In this document: positions 35,250 through 46,100 of the stretch, one piece after another
Position numbering within the stretch: position 1 is the stretch's first letter
Layout of the letters: each line of letters begins with the position of its first letter
Origin: Pseudomonas crudilactis
GTDB taxonomy: Bacteria; Pseudomonadota; Gammaproteobacteria; Pseudomonadales; Pseudomonadaceae
Assembly (NCBI RefSeq): GCF_013433315.1
Contig: NZ_WXVV01000026.1
Coordinates: 1 to 64,000, forward strand
Length of the DNA stretch: 64,000 nucleotides
Direction: 5' to 3'
Translations under genes and position numbers: made by a program
Notes under the pieces: generated by a model
What the model was told of the DNA's origin: nothing
What the model saw: only the letters and a program-made list of their open reading frames with translations
Database searches by the model: none

Positions 35250-37169
35250 TCAGCCCTCCCTGACGATAAACAGCGTTGCCAGACGTTGCGTGCGTTTATC
35301 AATGCCACCCAATAGATGGACCAGCCGCTGTTCCTCTCTATAAGTGGCCAATGTTTGCTGTTTTTCACCCATACGGATTTGCAGGTCGGTATCGCTCCAG
35401 GCAATACCGGGCGTTGCGTTGCGCTGTATTTGCTGACCGCTGACTGCTGGGAAGGTCAATACAAACAGGCTGTTGATCTTTTCCCGGTGGAACAGCAGCG
35501 TGTTTTCACCAGTGCTGAGCGTTGCAGACTCGAGGCGGTAGCCGTTTTTCGTCAGTACGGCGCTGAACAGTTTTCGCAGTTCAGGTGTCGCCGGCAGCAC
35601 GGCATGATCGATCCAGAGCTGAGCAAATTGCCCCGGATCGAAATCCAGTCGCTGCAAACCTTCACCCAGCGAGGAAGGAAGCGCTGATGACCGTTGGGCC
35701 TCATTCAGAGCCGGCAGTTTGCGCAACAGGCAAAGTGGCTCGGCCAGATCCTGTCGCTGCACCTTGTTGTTCGTCCGGTCGGCCCAGAAGCGCAACGTCT
35801 GATTCAATACCGCCAGACCGTGGCCGTTGATGATTTCCGATCTGTTGGCCTGGTTGTACATGGCTCGGGCGAGGAAACTGGTCGATTCCTCGGTGAGATA
35901 TTTGAAATGGGCTGAAATGTATTGCGTCAGCGGCAACTCGAACGGCAAGCGCTGGCCCAGAACGCTCCATCGATCATTGATCTTGACCACCCACCGGGGT
36001 TGCAAGGCGGGGTCGGTGACAAGCATGCGCTCGAAATTGTCATACAGATCCGGTGAAAACCGTGGGTGTTTCATATAGGCCATGGGGGTGTCGGCGATTA
36101 GGGTCTGAGTCACCACCGGGTAATAAAGGTTGTCGATTTCAACGTGCGTTTCCAGCGGCCAGGGGGTTGTCTTGCCCCAGTCGCGCCATGCCCCGTGAGA
36201 CAGATCGAGCGTGCCATCGCTGGACGAAATCAGGCTTTGGGCAAGTGCCTGCGTATCGCTGGCACTGTCTGCGTCGTTGCTCATGAACGAGCGTTTACCG
36301 GGGCTTGGTGCGGAATCGGTCGGCGTCGCAGGTCGGCGCCTGTCCTGACGTGGATTGTCGTGGCGGGCAGAGGTTTGCGGATTTTTTTGCCGCCAGTAGA
36401 GCGTTCCGGGCATCCGTTCCAGAAATACGCCAGAGGGGTGGCGATCTGCGGCGGAGGTTTGCTGATAATCGCCGTCGTCATTTTTCCCCACCATGACCGT
36501 GCCTTCGGCGGTATCCACATAGGTTTTTCGATACCGGTCATACCGGATCGCATCGGGTGAGTCTGTTGCTGGAGAAAGCCGGGCCGCCAGATGCGGCGCC
36601 AGGTATGTCGGCGTGTGACCGGCAATCGGGCCAGGCGGGGGCGTGAAGGGGGCTGGTCTGCCTGAGTTTTCGACAAGCCAGGCCGGGATCTCGAAACGCC
36701 ACAATGACTGGTCCCTGATTTTGCTGACGAACGGGCCGGGCACTCCGGGGGCAAAATCGAAGGGAATCTGATAGCGACCGTCGGATTGGCGCTCGACCAG
36801 CAAATGGCCTTCGTTCTCGACAGCGGCATAAATCCTGCCATCGACGCTGATGGACAGGCCGCTGTCGATATCCAGAGGAATCAACAAATGCAGGTGTTCA
36901 GCGGGCCAGGTGAGCGAGCGCAACGCAGTATTGGGTGACAATGGACGGTGGGCAGGCAGTTCGCTGACCAGCACCGATGGTGGGGGTGTCAATTCGCCGG
37001 TCGGCACATGGGGTGTGAGGTCAGCCATGCGCTGTTCACCCACCCGTGCGGTGTCGATAGCCGCGCCAGGGGCGGGACTGATATCAGCCGACTCCGCCGC
37101 CGGTGAACGGGGCCCCGTGGTGGAATCGGCTACGGCGGTACCCGGGATTTTTTTTGGTGGTTTGGCCAT
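35250..37169 (-). CDS. MAKPPKK-type proline-rich family protein, member B
   Basis: A 639-residue protein of unknown function. Order: basic N-terminus MAKPPKKIPG, low-complexity Pro/Ser/Ala region (to ~75), two related ~50-residue modules each ending in a W-R pair (IYAAVENEGHLLVERQSDGR to SLWRFE; TYVDTAEGTVMVGKNDDGDY to LYWRQK), a charged linker, and a ~330-residue C-terminal domain (HPRFSPDLYDNFERML, LQRLDFDPGQF, LVHLLGG, FIVREG). The linker has GKRSFM where paralogues have KRPRL. No signal peptide or membrane helix. The ATG at 37169 is chosen by alignment with members D and E; an ATG lies 9 bases further upstream. Confidence 0.85.
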   Translation of the reverse strand: MAKPPKKIPGTAVADSTTGPRSPAAESADISPAPGAAIDTARVGEQRMADLTPHVPTGELTPPPSVLVSELPAHRPLSPNTALRSLTWPAEHLHLLIPLDIDSGLSISVDGRIYAAVENEGHLLVERQSDGRYQIPFDFAPGVPGPFVSKIRDQSLWRFEIPAWLVENSGRPAPFTPPPGPIAGHTPTYLAPHLAARLSPATDSPDAIRYDRYRKTYVDTAEGTVMVGKNDDGDYQQTSAADRHPSGVFLERMPGTLYWRQKNPQTSARHDNPRQDRRRPATPTDSAPSPGKRSFMSNDADSASDTQALAQSLISSSDGTLDLSHGAWRDWGKTTPWPLETHVEIDNLYYPVVTQTLIADTPMAYMKHPRFSPDLYDNFERMLVTDPALQPRWVVKINDRWSVLGQRLPFELPLTQYISAHFKYLTEESTSFLARAMYNQANRSEIINGHGLAVLNQTLRFWADRTNNKVQRQDLAEPLCLLRKLPALNEAQRSSALPSSLGEGLQRLDFDPGQFAQLWIDHAVLPATPELRKLFSAVLTKNGYRLESATLSTGENTLLFHREKINSLFVLTFPAVSGQQIQRNATPGIAWSDTDLQIRMGEKQQTLATYREEQRLVHLLGGIDKRTQRLATLFIVREG

Positions 37170-37212
37170 GCAGGTCATTCTCGATGGGGTTGGTTGGGGA
37201 TGGACATGGCGC

Positions 37213-39123
37213 TCAACCTTCTCTGACGATGAACAGCAGCGTCTGCTGCGCAGAGACGGTTTGCGTGCCGCCGACCAGGTAAATGACCTTGTCGGGTTCG
37301 AGCATTTGCCGCCATCTGGATCGCGCCAGGCGGGCCCTGAGTGTCGGCGCCAGCAGTTCATCGCCAGGATCGCTCCTGCGATTCACCCTCCCGTCCGGGG
37401 TGCTTGGACGCAGACGCAAGACGAACACCACGTCCAGAGTGCTGCGCTGAAACAGCAAGGCATCCTCGCTGAACAGTCGACTGGTGCGATCCACGGCATA
37501 ACCGTTGTCCTGCAGAAGCTCGCTGAATAACGCGCGCAGGCTGGAGCCGGGGGCGTGCACGGCCTCACGCCATCGTTGTTCGAACATCCGGGTATCAAAG
37601 TCGATGCGTTCCAGACCCGTGGCAAAGGGCGAGGGCAGCAACAGTGTCTGTCCATTCAGATGGGCGGAGGGTTGGGTGGGCAACACGGGAAGCATCATCA
37701 GCGGGTCAGCGAGCTCGCGTCTGGAGGCGAGGGCAAGGGTTCGGTTTTCCCAGTGATAGAAGGTGTCGAACAACGCGCGCAGTCCATCACCGTTGATGAC
37801 TTCGCTGTGGTTGACCTCGTTGAACGCTGCTCGGGCGATGGCGCTCAAGGAGTGGTCGGCCAGGTACCGGAAAGAGGTGGCTACAGACTCAGTCAGCGAT
37901 TTTTCGAATGACGGGAGTTCCACCACTGTCCATTGGTCATCTTTCCTGATGGCCCACTTCGGTTGCAGTGATGGATTGTTCTTGAGCATCTGCTCGAACG
38001 CGTCGTATCGACCCGGACTGAACAGCGGGTGTTGAAGGAAGACCAGGGTAGTGTCAGGCAGTACGCGTTGCGGCACGATCACGTAGTGCTGACCGTCTAT
38101 TTCTATGGAGTCATGCCATTCGGGTTTGAGGGTCATCCCCCAGTGCCGCCATTCCCCGGCAGACGTGGCCGGTGCCAGCGGTCGGGCATCAGCTGTCGTC
38201 CCGGATATTGACCCTGTGTCGTCTGGTGTTTGCTCCTCTGCCAGGCGGGGACGTTTGCCGGGTGCGGGCGAACTTTCGTCGGCCTCGCTCGCAGGCCGTT
38301 TGTGCGCGGGGTGCGGTAAATCATGCTGCGATGATGATTGCGGCGCTTTTATCCGCCACTGTCCGCTGCCCGGTATCTGTTCAACGTCTGCGCCGAGCCA
38401 GTTTCGTTCGTGGGCGGAAGCCTGCCGGTAGTGCCCCTCGGGTTGCCGACGCACCAGACAGAGCGTGCCGTCTTCCATCTCGACATAGGTCGCTCCGCGT
38501 TTGTCGTGACGGAGGCCGTCCGGGCCGGCCGCGGTATTTCTTGTTCGCCAGTTGGCCTGGTCGGCCGTGAGGTGACTGGGCAATTCGCCGCCTGATGCGC
38601 CTGCCCTCGCACGATCTGCCTCGGGGGAGAGCACCGCTCGATCAACCGAATCGGGCCTCCACAAGGGCTGGCCGTCGATCTGTTGCAGAAACGGGCCGGG
38701 CTCCCCCAGAGACGCAGGCCAGAAAACTCGATAACGCCCGTTCGTTTGACGCTCGACTTGCAGGTAACCCTCGCCGATGACCTGCGCATACGTGCCGCCC
38801 TGCGGGCTGTGAAACAGGCCATTGTCGATCGCGCGCAACATATGAGCATTGGCAGCGGGCCAGGTAATGGAATTCATATTGCTCTCCAGCAACCTGGCAA
38901 TCGATTCAGGCGATGCGTTGACCACTACCGATGGCAGGCGCCCGGTCGCGTCTGGTGCAACATCCGCCGACGGTTCTGGGGTGCGGACAGCGTTGCCTGC
39001 CGCGAGATCGGGAGTGTCGGTGCCGGAACGGGGGCCCGAGGACTGATTCGATCCCGGTCTCGGCGGGGTCGACAAGGCGTCGGACGGCGTGGTCAGTGGA
39101 ATTGGCTTGGGTGGCTTCACCAT
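37213..39123 (-). CDS. MAKPPKK-type proline-rich family protein, member C
   Basis: A 636-residue paralogue starting MVKPPKPIPLTTPSD. It has the ITWPAANAHML lead-in, module 1 (YLQVERQTNGRYRVFWP, ending PLWR), module 2 (RHDKRGATYVEMEDGTLCLV to GQWRIK) and a linker with PGKRPRLAEEQ at 38242-38256. The C-terminal domain follows (HPLFSPGRYDAFEQML, KVIYLVGG, FIVREG). Module 2 is much closer to member D (RRQPEGHYRQASAHERNWLG) than to A, B or E. It is 43 bases upstream of member B. Function unknown. Confidence 0.85.
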   Translation of the reverse strand: MVKPPKPIPLTTPSDALSTPPRPGSNQSSGPRSGTDTPDLAAGNAVRTPEPSADVAPDATGRLPSVVVNASPESIARLLESNMNSITWPAANAHMLRAIDNGLFHSPQGGTYAQVIGEGYLQVERQTNGRYRVFWPASLGEPGPFLQQIDGQPLWRPDSVDRAVLSPEADRARAGASGGELPSHLTADQANWRTRNTAAGPDGLRHDKRGATYVEMEDGTLCLVRRQPEGHYRQASAHERNWLGADVEQIPGSGQWRIKAPQSSSQHDLPHPAHKRPASEADESSPAPGKRPRLAEEQTPDDTGSISGTTADARPLAPATSAGEWRHWGMTLKPEWHDSIEIDGQHYVIVPQRVLPDTTLVFLQHPLFSPGRYDAFEQMLKNNPSLQPKWAIRKDDQWTVVELPSFEKSLTESVATSFRYLADHSLSAIARAAFNEVNHSEVINGDGLRALFDTFYHWENRTLALASRRELADPLMMLPVLPTQPSAHLNGQTLLLPSPFATGLERIDFDTRMFEQRWREAVHAPGSSLRALFSELLQDNGYAVDRTSRLFSEDALLFQRSTLDVVFVLRLRPSTPDGRVNRRSDPGDELLAPTLRARLARSRWRQMLEPDKVIYLVGGTQTVSAQQTLLFIVREG

Positions 39124-39162
39124 CCTTGGTGCTCCATTGGGTTATTGGGTTACGAACGGCTT

Positions 39163-40833
39163 TCAGCCTTCTCTGACGATGAAGAAACTCTTTTTGCTCG
39201 GCCCGGTTGGTTGCACGCCGCCCACCAGATAGATGACCTGTTTCTGGGCCAGGTGAATGTTCAATTCGCGCTGGGCCGCGGGGGTCAGCCTTGCCTGAAA
39301 CGCGGAACCGGAGATTTCGCTGCCTGGTAACGTGGGGCGAGGAATCGAGTGACCGGTGATGCGCGGCAGTTTCAACACGAACACCGCAGCGACGCCTTCG
39401 CGGTGAAAGATCAATGCTCCTTCCTGCAATGCGCGCGAGGACGGATGGAGCGTGTAGCCGTTGTTGCGCAGAAGCGTGCCGAACACGTTGCGCAGATTGG
39501 CAGGGGTGGGTGCTGCTGCGTATTCGGCCCATTCACCGGGAAACTTCTGTGGATCGAAATCGATCCGCTGAAACCTATGCGCGTTGGACGGGGGCAAGGA
39601 AAGGAGGCCGCCGGGATACAGTGGGTCGGGCTGTACCGACAGTCTGGGCAACAGCATCAACGGGTCGAGAAGGCCGCGTGTGGTCGGCGCTTCGTTGTTG
39701 ATGCGGTCGTGCCAGTGCCGAAAGGTCAACACCATCATCGACAACGCATGGTTGTCGAGGGCTTTGGATTGTCTGCTGTGATCGAATACCCCGCGTGCGA
39801 GGGCGCGCTCGGTATGTTCCGACAAATATTTGAAGGCACTGGAGACGTATTGCGCCATTGGCATTTCGAACGGCAAATGGTTTTCCACGACGTGCCATTG
39901 GCCGTCGCGCTGGATTGCCCACTTCGGTTGATGTGAAGGCTCATTGATCAGTACGTGTTCAAAACCGTCGTAGCCCTCGGGCGAAAATCGCGGATGTTGT
40001 ACGTAAACCAGGCCGGTGTGCGGTTGACCGCCAGTGGAGACAATCGAGAAGTGGGCGCCGTCTATTTCTATCGAGTCGCCCTGTTCCGGTTTGCTGGTTT
40101 TCCCCCAGTTTTTCCATTGGCCAGCAGACAGATCCAAAACATTCGGCTGTCGCGAAATCAACGACTCCATCAATGCGTCTGCCCGAGCGGTGTCGGCCTG
40201 TTCATGACGCGGCCGTTTGCTCGGCCCCGCCGTTTCAGCAGGCGGGAGCTCTGGATCTGCCTGCGGACGTTTTGCCGTCGTGGATGTCGGCTCTACTCGC
40301 CGCCAGAGTTTGCTTGTGGGAATCAGTTCAACCTCAGCGCCAAGCCAGTTTCGGTCATGGGCCGAGGCTTGCCGGTAATGCCCCTCGGGTTGTCTGCGCA
40401 CCAGCCAGAGACTGCCGTCCTCCATATTGATATACGACGCACCACGTTTGTCGTGACGAAAACCTTCCGGCGTGTGCGGGGTATTCAGCAGCAGTGCCGC
40501 CAGCTCAGGTGCAATGTTGATGTTGCCGGCCCCCTCCACAGCACCTGCGTGCGGCGGCGTCGAGTCTGCTGCTCCCGGCGCCGCTTGCGTGGGTTGGACG
40601 TGTGAGTGGGGCAGCGGGTCGGGCAGGGCGTTGACGATGACGCTTGGGCGCTGGCCGGGCACATCGGAGACGATCATCGCTGAGGATGAACCCGGCGTCG
40701 GACTCCCGCCTGCCGTGTCGGCGATGGAAAGCCCGGTGCCTGCGCGCGTATCCGCCGGGGTGTCTGGCCTCGGCGGAGGCAGTGATGTATCGGCTGACGT
40801 TGAAGCCGGAATTTTCTTGGGTGGCTTAGCCAT
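39163..40833 (-). CDS. MAKPPKK-type proline-rich family protein, member D (short)
   Basis: A 556-residue paralogue starting MAKPPKKIPASTSAD, with GGAG seven bases upstream. It lacks module 1: the low-complexity region runs straight to module 2 (FRHDKRGASYINMEDGSLWL to LWRRVE). The linker has PSKRPRHEQAD (40204-40218), and the C-terminal domain has HPRFSPEGYDGFEHVL, QRIDFDPQKF, VIYLVGG and FIVREG. It ends 39 bases before member C begins. Probably an internal deletion relative to its paralogues, or the ancestral one-module form. Confidence 0.85.
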   Translation of the reverse strand: MAKPPKKIPASTSADTSLPPPRPDTPADTRAGTGLSIADTAGGSPTPGSSSAMIVSDVPGQRPSVIVNALPDPLPHSHVQPTQAAPGAADSTPPHAGAVEGAGNINIAPELAALLLNTPHTPEGFRHDKRGASYINMEDGSLWLVRRQPEGHYRQASAHDRNWLGAEVELIPTSKLWRRVEPTSTTAKRPQADPELPPAETAGPSKRPRHEQADTARADALMESLISRQPNVLDLSAGQWKNWGKTSKPEQGDSIEIDGAHFSIVSTGGQPHTGLVYVQHPRFSPEGYDGFEHVLINEPSHQPKWAIQRDGQWHVVENHLPFEMPMAQYVSSAFKYLSEHTERALARGVFDHSRQSKALDNHALSMMVLTFRHWHDRINNEAPTTRGLLDPLMLLPRLSVQPDPLYPGGLLSLPPSNAHRFQRIDFDPQKFPGEWAEYAAAPTPANLRNVFGTLLRNNGYTLHPSSRALQEGALIFHREGVAAVFVLKLPRITGHSIPRPTLPGSEISGSAFQARLTPAAQRELNIHLAQKQVIYLVGGVQPTGPSKKSFFIVREG

Positions 40834-41091
40834 TGAAGTGCTCCGATAAAGCGGCATCCGAGGCTCTGCAGCGGACGCGCCAAAATGATCAGGCGAACTT
40901 GCGCCGCAACGATTCTGAAATCGCGCGGCGGGTTTCAAGAGCACTTATGTTCGGCAATCGGCAGTCGTGGCGTGCGGTATATACGTCTTGCTTTGTGGCC
41001 AGATGATGCAAGGCATTTCAGTGATATCGAAGAGTATCCGTGGCCGCTTGGGAACCCTCGAGGCGCGAGACACAGGGGTTCCCGGCGGGCT

Positions 41092-42957
41092 TCAACGCTC
41101 TCTGAGAATGAACACCGAATCGGCGGCCGACTCGGTCTTCAGCACGCCGCCGATCAACCACACCAGATTCTTTTGTGCCTCGGCGCTCGTCAGCGCGAGG
41201 TGCGCGGCACTGCCGATGCGTGCGGGCAGATCCGGATCGGCCAACTCGGTACCCGGCAGGGTGTTATGCACCACCAGTTCATGGTTGAGCACCCCCAGTT
41301 TCAGGAAAAATACCGTCTCCTGATCTGCGCGTTTGAAGACCAGCGCCGGTCTGCGGTGATCGTGCGTCAGCGGGAAAACGTCATAGCCACTGCGGATCAG
41401 CAGGGCGCCGACCAGACGCCGCAGGTTGTAGTCAGAAGGGTCAGCCGAGTAGTGCCGCCATTCGAACGCGAAATGCTGCGGATCGAAGGTGAGCCTGTGC
41501 AGTTCACCCTCGACCTGCGGCAGCAGTTTGATGACTTTCCTGCCCGCGATTTCGCTGGTGGAAGTGACGGGCAACAGGTTGAGCGGGTCGGCATAGGCAG
41601 GCACCGTGGGGAAGGGCTTGTGGTTCCACTGATGCAACACGGCCTGTATGTTCATCAGTCCGGTGGCCGTGATGGCTGGTGGGTAATCCGACAGTTCGAA
41701 CAGTCTTCTGGCGACGGCCCGTGAAGTGAACGCGGAAAAATCCACGAAGGTCTCGGCGACGGATTGCGACAACGGCTTCTCGAAGAAGCGTTTGCCCGGT
41801 CGCGCCTCGCCCGGCTCATACCCGATGCGAAAGGTTGCAACCGGCTGCAAGTCAGGTGCGTCGCGCAACATCTGTTCAAAGGCATCGAAATACGCCGGTG
41901 CAAACTCCGGGTGCTGCAGGAAGTACACCTTGGGAACCCGGTTGGGCGCCGTGCCGGTTGGCACGATCGAGTAATGAAGCCAGCCCAATTGCACCGACTC
42001 TCCCGATGACGGTGGGTTCAAATGGCCCCACGACAACCAGAAATATGGTGTTTGATCCGCGTCAGCGGAGGTTGGCTGTTGCGGAACCGCGCCTGCGTCG
42101 AGCCGTGGTCGCTTGCCTGGGCCAGGCTGGGCAGCGTCTGACCCGGCAGTGGGACGCAGGCCTGATGGCGCGGGGGTCTGTTCAATCGGACTGACCGCGA
42201 CTTTCCGGCGCCAGAGTTTCGTGCCCGGAATCATTTCCACCTCGGCACCGGAGGACGATCGTTCGCTGGCGGATATTTCCTGGTAGTGCCCGTCGCGGCG
42301 CTTGCCCACCAGAACCATCCCCCCTTCCATTTCGACGTAGGCTTTATTGTGCTTGTCGTAACGGATTCCGTCCGTCGAAAGTGCCGGCTCCAGCAGAGCA
42401 GTCAATTGAGGGGCAAGGTAGGCGGGTGAGCGTGAGCTTGGGGGATACTCGGCCGAGATCGGTGGTGATTGCCAGCCTGGGCGCTCGATACGCCAGCGTG
42501 GCTGGCCGTCGATTTTCGCCAGGACCGGCCCGGGAACCCCGGGCGCGAAGGAAAGAGGTACGTGGTAGATCCCCTGTGCGTTCTGCTCGACCTGAAAGCG
42601 GCCTTCCGTACCTATTTCTGCGTATATGCGCAAATCCGGCCCCTCAAACAGTCCGCTATCCGCGGCTCCGAAAGGCGCCAGTTCCGCATAGCGACTGCGC
42701 GGCCAGGCGATTTCGTTCCTCGCCGATTCGACGGCCGGTTGCGGCATGTCGCTCACGATCACGGCGGGTCGACTCAGATCAGCATCAACCTGCACATTCG
42801 GTAAATGCGCGAGGGGCGTCGGATCGCCAGGCAGTCGCACGGTGGAAGGGCCGGCTGCCTGAAGACGATTTGTGAGAGGCTCTGCCTCGGGTAGTCGTGT
42901 GGTGGCGGGTGTATCGGTACTGGCGGAACCAGCGACTTTCTTTGGGGGCTTGGCCAT
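41092..42957 (-). CDS. MAKPPKK-type proline-rich family protein, member E
   Basis: A 621-residue paralogue starting MAKPPKKVAGSAS after an AGGAT ribosome site. Module 1 includes IYAEIGTEGRFQVEQNAQG, and GPVLAKIDGQPRWRIE closes it. Module 2 is YDKHNKAYVEMEGGMVLVG to KLWRRK. The linker has GPGKRPRLDAGA (KRPRL at 42100-42114). The C-terminal domain is the most diverged (HPEFAPAYFDAFEQML, NLVWLIGG, FILRER). It is the first of the five paralogues in transcription order, 134 bases after the stop of the RTX-like gene. Function unknown. Confidence 0.85.
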   Translation of the reverse strand: MAKPPKKVAGSASTDTPATTRLPEAEPLTNRLQAAGPSTVRLPGDPTPLAHLPNVQVDADLSRPAVIVSDMPQPAVESARNEIAWPRSRYAELAPFGAADSGLFEGPDLRIYAEIGTEGRFQVEQNAQGIYHVPLSFAPGVPGPVLAKIDGQPRWRIERPGWQSPPISAEYPPSSRSPAYLAPQLTALLEPALSTDGIRYDKHNKAYVEMEGGMVLVGKRRDGHYQEISASERSSSGAEVEMIPGTKLWRRKVAVSPIEQTPAPSGLRPTAGSDAAQPGPGKRPRLDAGAVPQQPTSADADQTPYFWLSWGHLNPPSSGESVQLGWLHYSIVPTGTAPNRVPKVYFLQHPEFAPAYFDAFEQMLRDAPDLQPVATFRIGYEPGEARPGKRFFEKPLSQSVAETFVDFSAFTSRAVARRLFELSDYPPAITATGLMNIQAVLHQWNHKPFPTVPAYADPLNLLPVTSTSEIAGRKVIKLLPQVEGELHRLTFDPQHFAFEWRHYSADPSDYNLRRLVGALLIRSGYDVFPLTHDHRRPALVFKRADQETVFFLKLGVLNHELVVHNTLPGTELADPDLPARIGSAAHLALTSAEAQKNLVWLIGGVLKTESAADSVFILRER

Positions 42958-43125
42958 GAACAACATCCTGTTGATAGGCGTTTCTGAATAAGGAAATGAT
43001 CTGTTTGCATTCGCCGGACGCACGCGCTGCCAGCCCCGATGAGTCGGGCCTGGGAAGGTTTCGAGGCGTCAGTGATCGTTCTTGCGGATGATGCAGATTT
43101 GTCGGGCGTTACCCGGCACGGAGGC

Positions 43126-46100
43126 TCACGCCGCCGGAACCTCGATCAATGGAGGTGCCGGGGTTAACAGGCTTGGTCGTTGATGCGTGCAATATCTGAA
43201 AACCTGCAGTTGCGAGTAATCGATGACTCGGCGCTTGTCGCTGTCCAGAATCCATCGCCGCATCGGCAAGCTGTAACTCAGTGTCCCGGGCTCATTGTCG
43301 GCCAGGGCGATGTACCTGACTTTCAACACTTTGTCGGCGACCGATGCGAATTCGTCCGGCAACGCCGCCGTCGCATCGGGCTCTTCAAAGAACCGCGCGT
43401 CCAGTCCATCCTGATACACCCAGTCAAAGGAGAGGTCGACGGTGTGGACGATGCCCTTTTCGGTGATCACACGCACCTGGTCGATGAGGTCTTCGCTGTC
43501 GTAAGTCGGCAGGTGAATAACGCAGGTGCCGATTCGCAACTGGTTGTTTTCGAGGGTGATGTCGACTTTGCCGAGCTCCGTGGCGTCCAGGTCCCAGGTG
43601 GATGCAAATGGCAGGCGCAGGCTGGAGCTGGCAAGGGCGCCCGGCGTACACAGACGGATATGCATGTTGGCGGCAAGGTGAACCAGGTATGTCGAGCCCT
43701 GGCCTTCCAGTGTGTCCAGCCCGGGCTGGAGCGCATAAGCGTAGAGCTTGGCGCATCCGGCATTGGCCTTCAGTTGGTACGGCTCATTCTGCGTCAGGTC
43801 GTAGGCGTAGTCGCCGGGCAGCAGTTGCAGCGGGAGTGAAATCGGAGTGGTCCATTCGGTGAAGGCATACACGGCAAATTTTGCATCAGCGGGTTGTGCC
43901 TCGGTTTCCGGAGTCAGGCGTAAATTCGCTGCGACGCCATCCTTGAAGACCAGTGTCACTTTATGATCGAGATAAGTGTCCATGGCTCTCAGGATCTTCA
44001 GCAGATTCATCGGGTCCATGCCGCCACGCTTGGTCGAGTAGCCTTTGATGAGTAACGATTTATCTGCAAAGTGGCACGACAGATCACACCCCACCACCAG
44101 GTCGCCATTGGCGTCGGATATTCTGGCGCCGAAGCGGGCCTCGACTTTGCTTAGTTCTGCGCTTGAATAGTCCACAAACAGACGGGTTACCGCATTGCGT
44201 TTTTTCGCTAGATAAAGCGTGGTCAGGTCATGGGTTTTCGGGATGAACAAGTCCAGCGGTCTGTCGTCTTTGATGATATGTGTATCGGCGTTAAGAATAA
44301 TCGGGCCTTGTCGTCTCCCGACTTTGCTAATCACTGCCTGTACATCAATGTTCTTGTTGTGTTCGATGGTTTCCGGCAAGTCCGGCACCAGGTGAAAGTC
44401 ATCCTTGGTGATAAACGTCAGCTGATTGTTTTTCAGCGTGAGTCTGCTATCCACTTGCTGATAAATGTCATGGACGGAAACAACATTCCTGGGCATCTCA
44501 TAAAAGTCGAATCGTGATGTGATTACCAGGCTGTTTTCTTTGATGGCCCAGCTTTCAATCTGATCCGCTCGCCAGTTCAGCGCAATAACGCTGGCCTGTT
44601 CACCGTCCTCGAAGATGGCCAGATCGCCAGGGACGTGGGCAATGATGTAAGTATCCATTCCCGCGTTTCCGTGTGCAGAGGCACCGGTGTGAGACAGGAC
44701 TATCTGGTCATCGCCACCGCCTGCGGTGATCGTGTCCCTGCCTTGGGATCGGATGATATTGGCGCCGTCCGTACCGTTGACGGTTGACGTGGCGCCAGGC
44801 ACGGTCTCAATGTTTTCAATACTTTCGAGCAAACTATGGAAGGTATGTTTTTTCCCGTCCTCTGCTTCACTGTCTGTCACGCTGACATGCAACGTACCGT
44901 ATTGCAGGTCGACGTCATAACCGGAGCCTTCGGGCAATCTTGAGATGTAGTTGCCTTCCAGCACCAGCGTATCGTTGCCAGAGCCGCCCCTGATCTTCGA
45001 ATACCCGGGCACGTCGGCGCCCGTCTCGATCAGCTTCCCGGCCGCTTCGAAGACAAACCGGTCATCCTTTTCGCCTCCCGTGAGATCTTTTTTCCCCGCG
45101 CCGTAATGAACCGTGTTGGGTTTTTCCTTCACTCCTTTGATCACGTCTTTACCGTCGCCGATGAACCAGATGACGCCTTTGTGCGCTGCGGCGGTTCCCA
45201 GTTCTGCGCCGGGAGTATCAGATGTGACGCCGTCTCGGGCATCGATCGTGTCATCCCTGCCTTTGATTTTTGGCACATCGACCGTTTCCCAATTGTCCTG
45301 CTTGGTCCACCAGTTTCTGATTAGCCTGCGGCTCGGCTCGAGTTCTACTTCGAATGCACCGTTGACGACAGCTTCGAGCTTTTTCTCCCAGGTCCCATCG
45401 AGCAATCTTCGGGCGGTCCGTTTTAATTGCCGGCTATGTTCAACCGTGGCTTTGGCTATGGAATAGCGGTCCTGGACATCTTTGTCGGGACTCTTTCCCA
45501 CGAACGAAAACCAGCCTGTACGCCAGCGCTCCTCGTCGGTGAGTTCGATGTAATCATCAATGTCATCGACGATCCGTACAGCGCCATAAATCTGTGAGCC
45601 GACGGCAAGCAACGCACCCGCGAGAAGGCCGACCGGCCCGGCGAATGAAAAACCGGCCAGTGCGGCCAGGCCGAGAATCACTGTCATGCCGGCACTGGCG
45701 ATACTCAAACCAGCGCTGACGTAATGGTCTATGGCCTCTTTGCCTTTTGCATTGTCGGCAGCATTGAATGACCTGACGGCGGTATAGATATCGAAAGGCA
45801 GCGTCAGGGCGCCACCGACCAGGCCTCCGGAGCGGCTCAACCTGATCGCAAATCGGGTTTTGACAAAGTCGGTGTAGGCACTGTGTCCGGCTTTGAGCAT
45901 CTGCGTCGCGGACCGGGTCACGGCGATATCAACGGCAATGGAACCCAGCTCGGAGGCGAGGCCGGTGGTGTTGATCACGATCTCGTCGGTATTGTTGGTT
46001 CTTATCCCGTCATAAATTCCGCGCAAGCCCATGTAAATTCCAAACCCCTGAATACCGAGGCTCGAACCCAGCGTCGTCGTACTTTTGGCGATATTGACCC

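Noticed and set aside
41049..41085. GGGAACCC...GGGTTCCC hairpin after paralogue E as a terminator
   Set aside because: The stem is real but the loop is about 15 bases and no T-run follows on the minus strand, so termination cannot be claimed.
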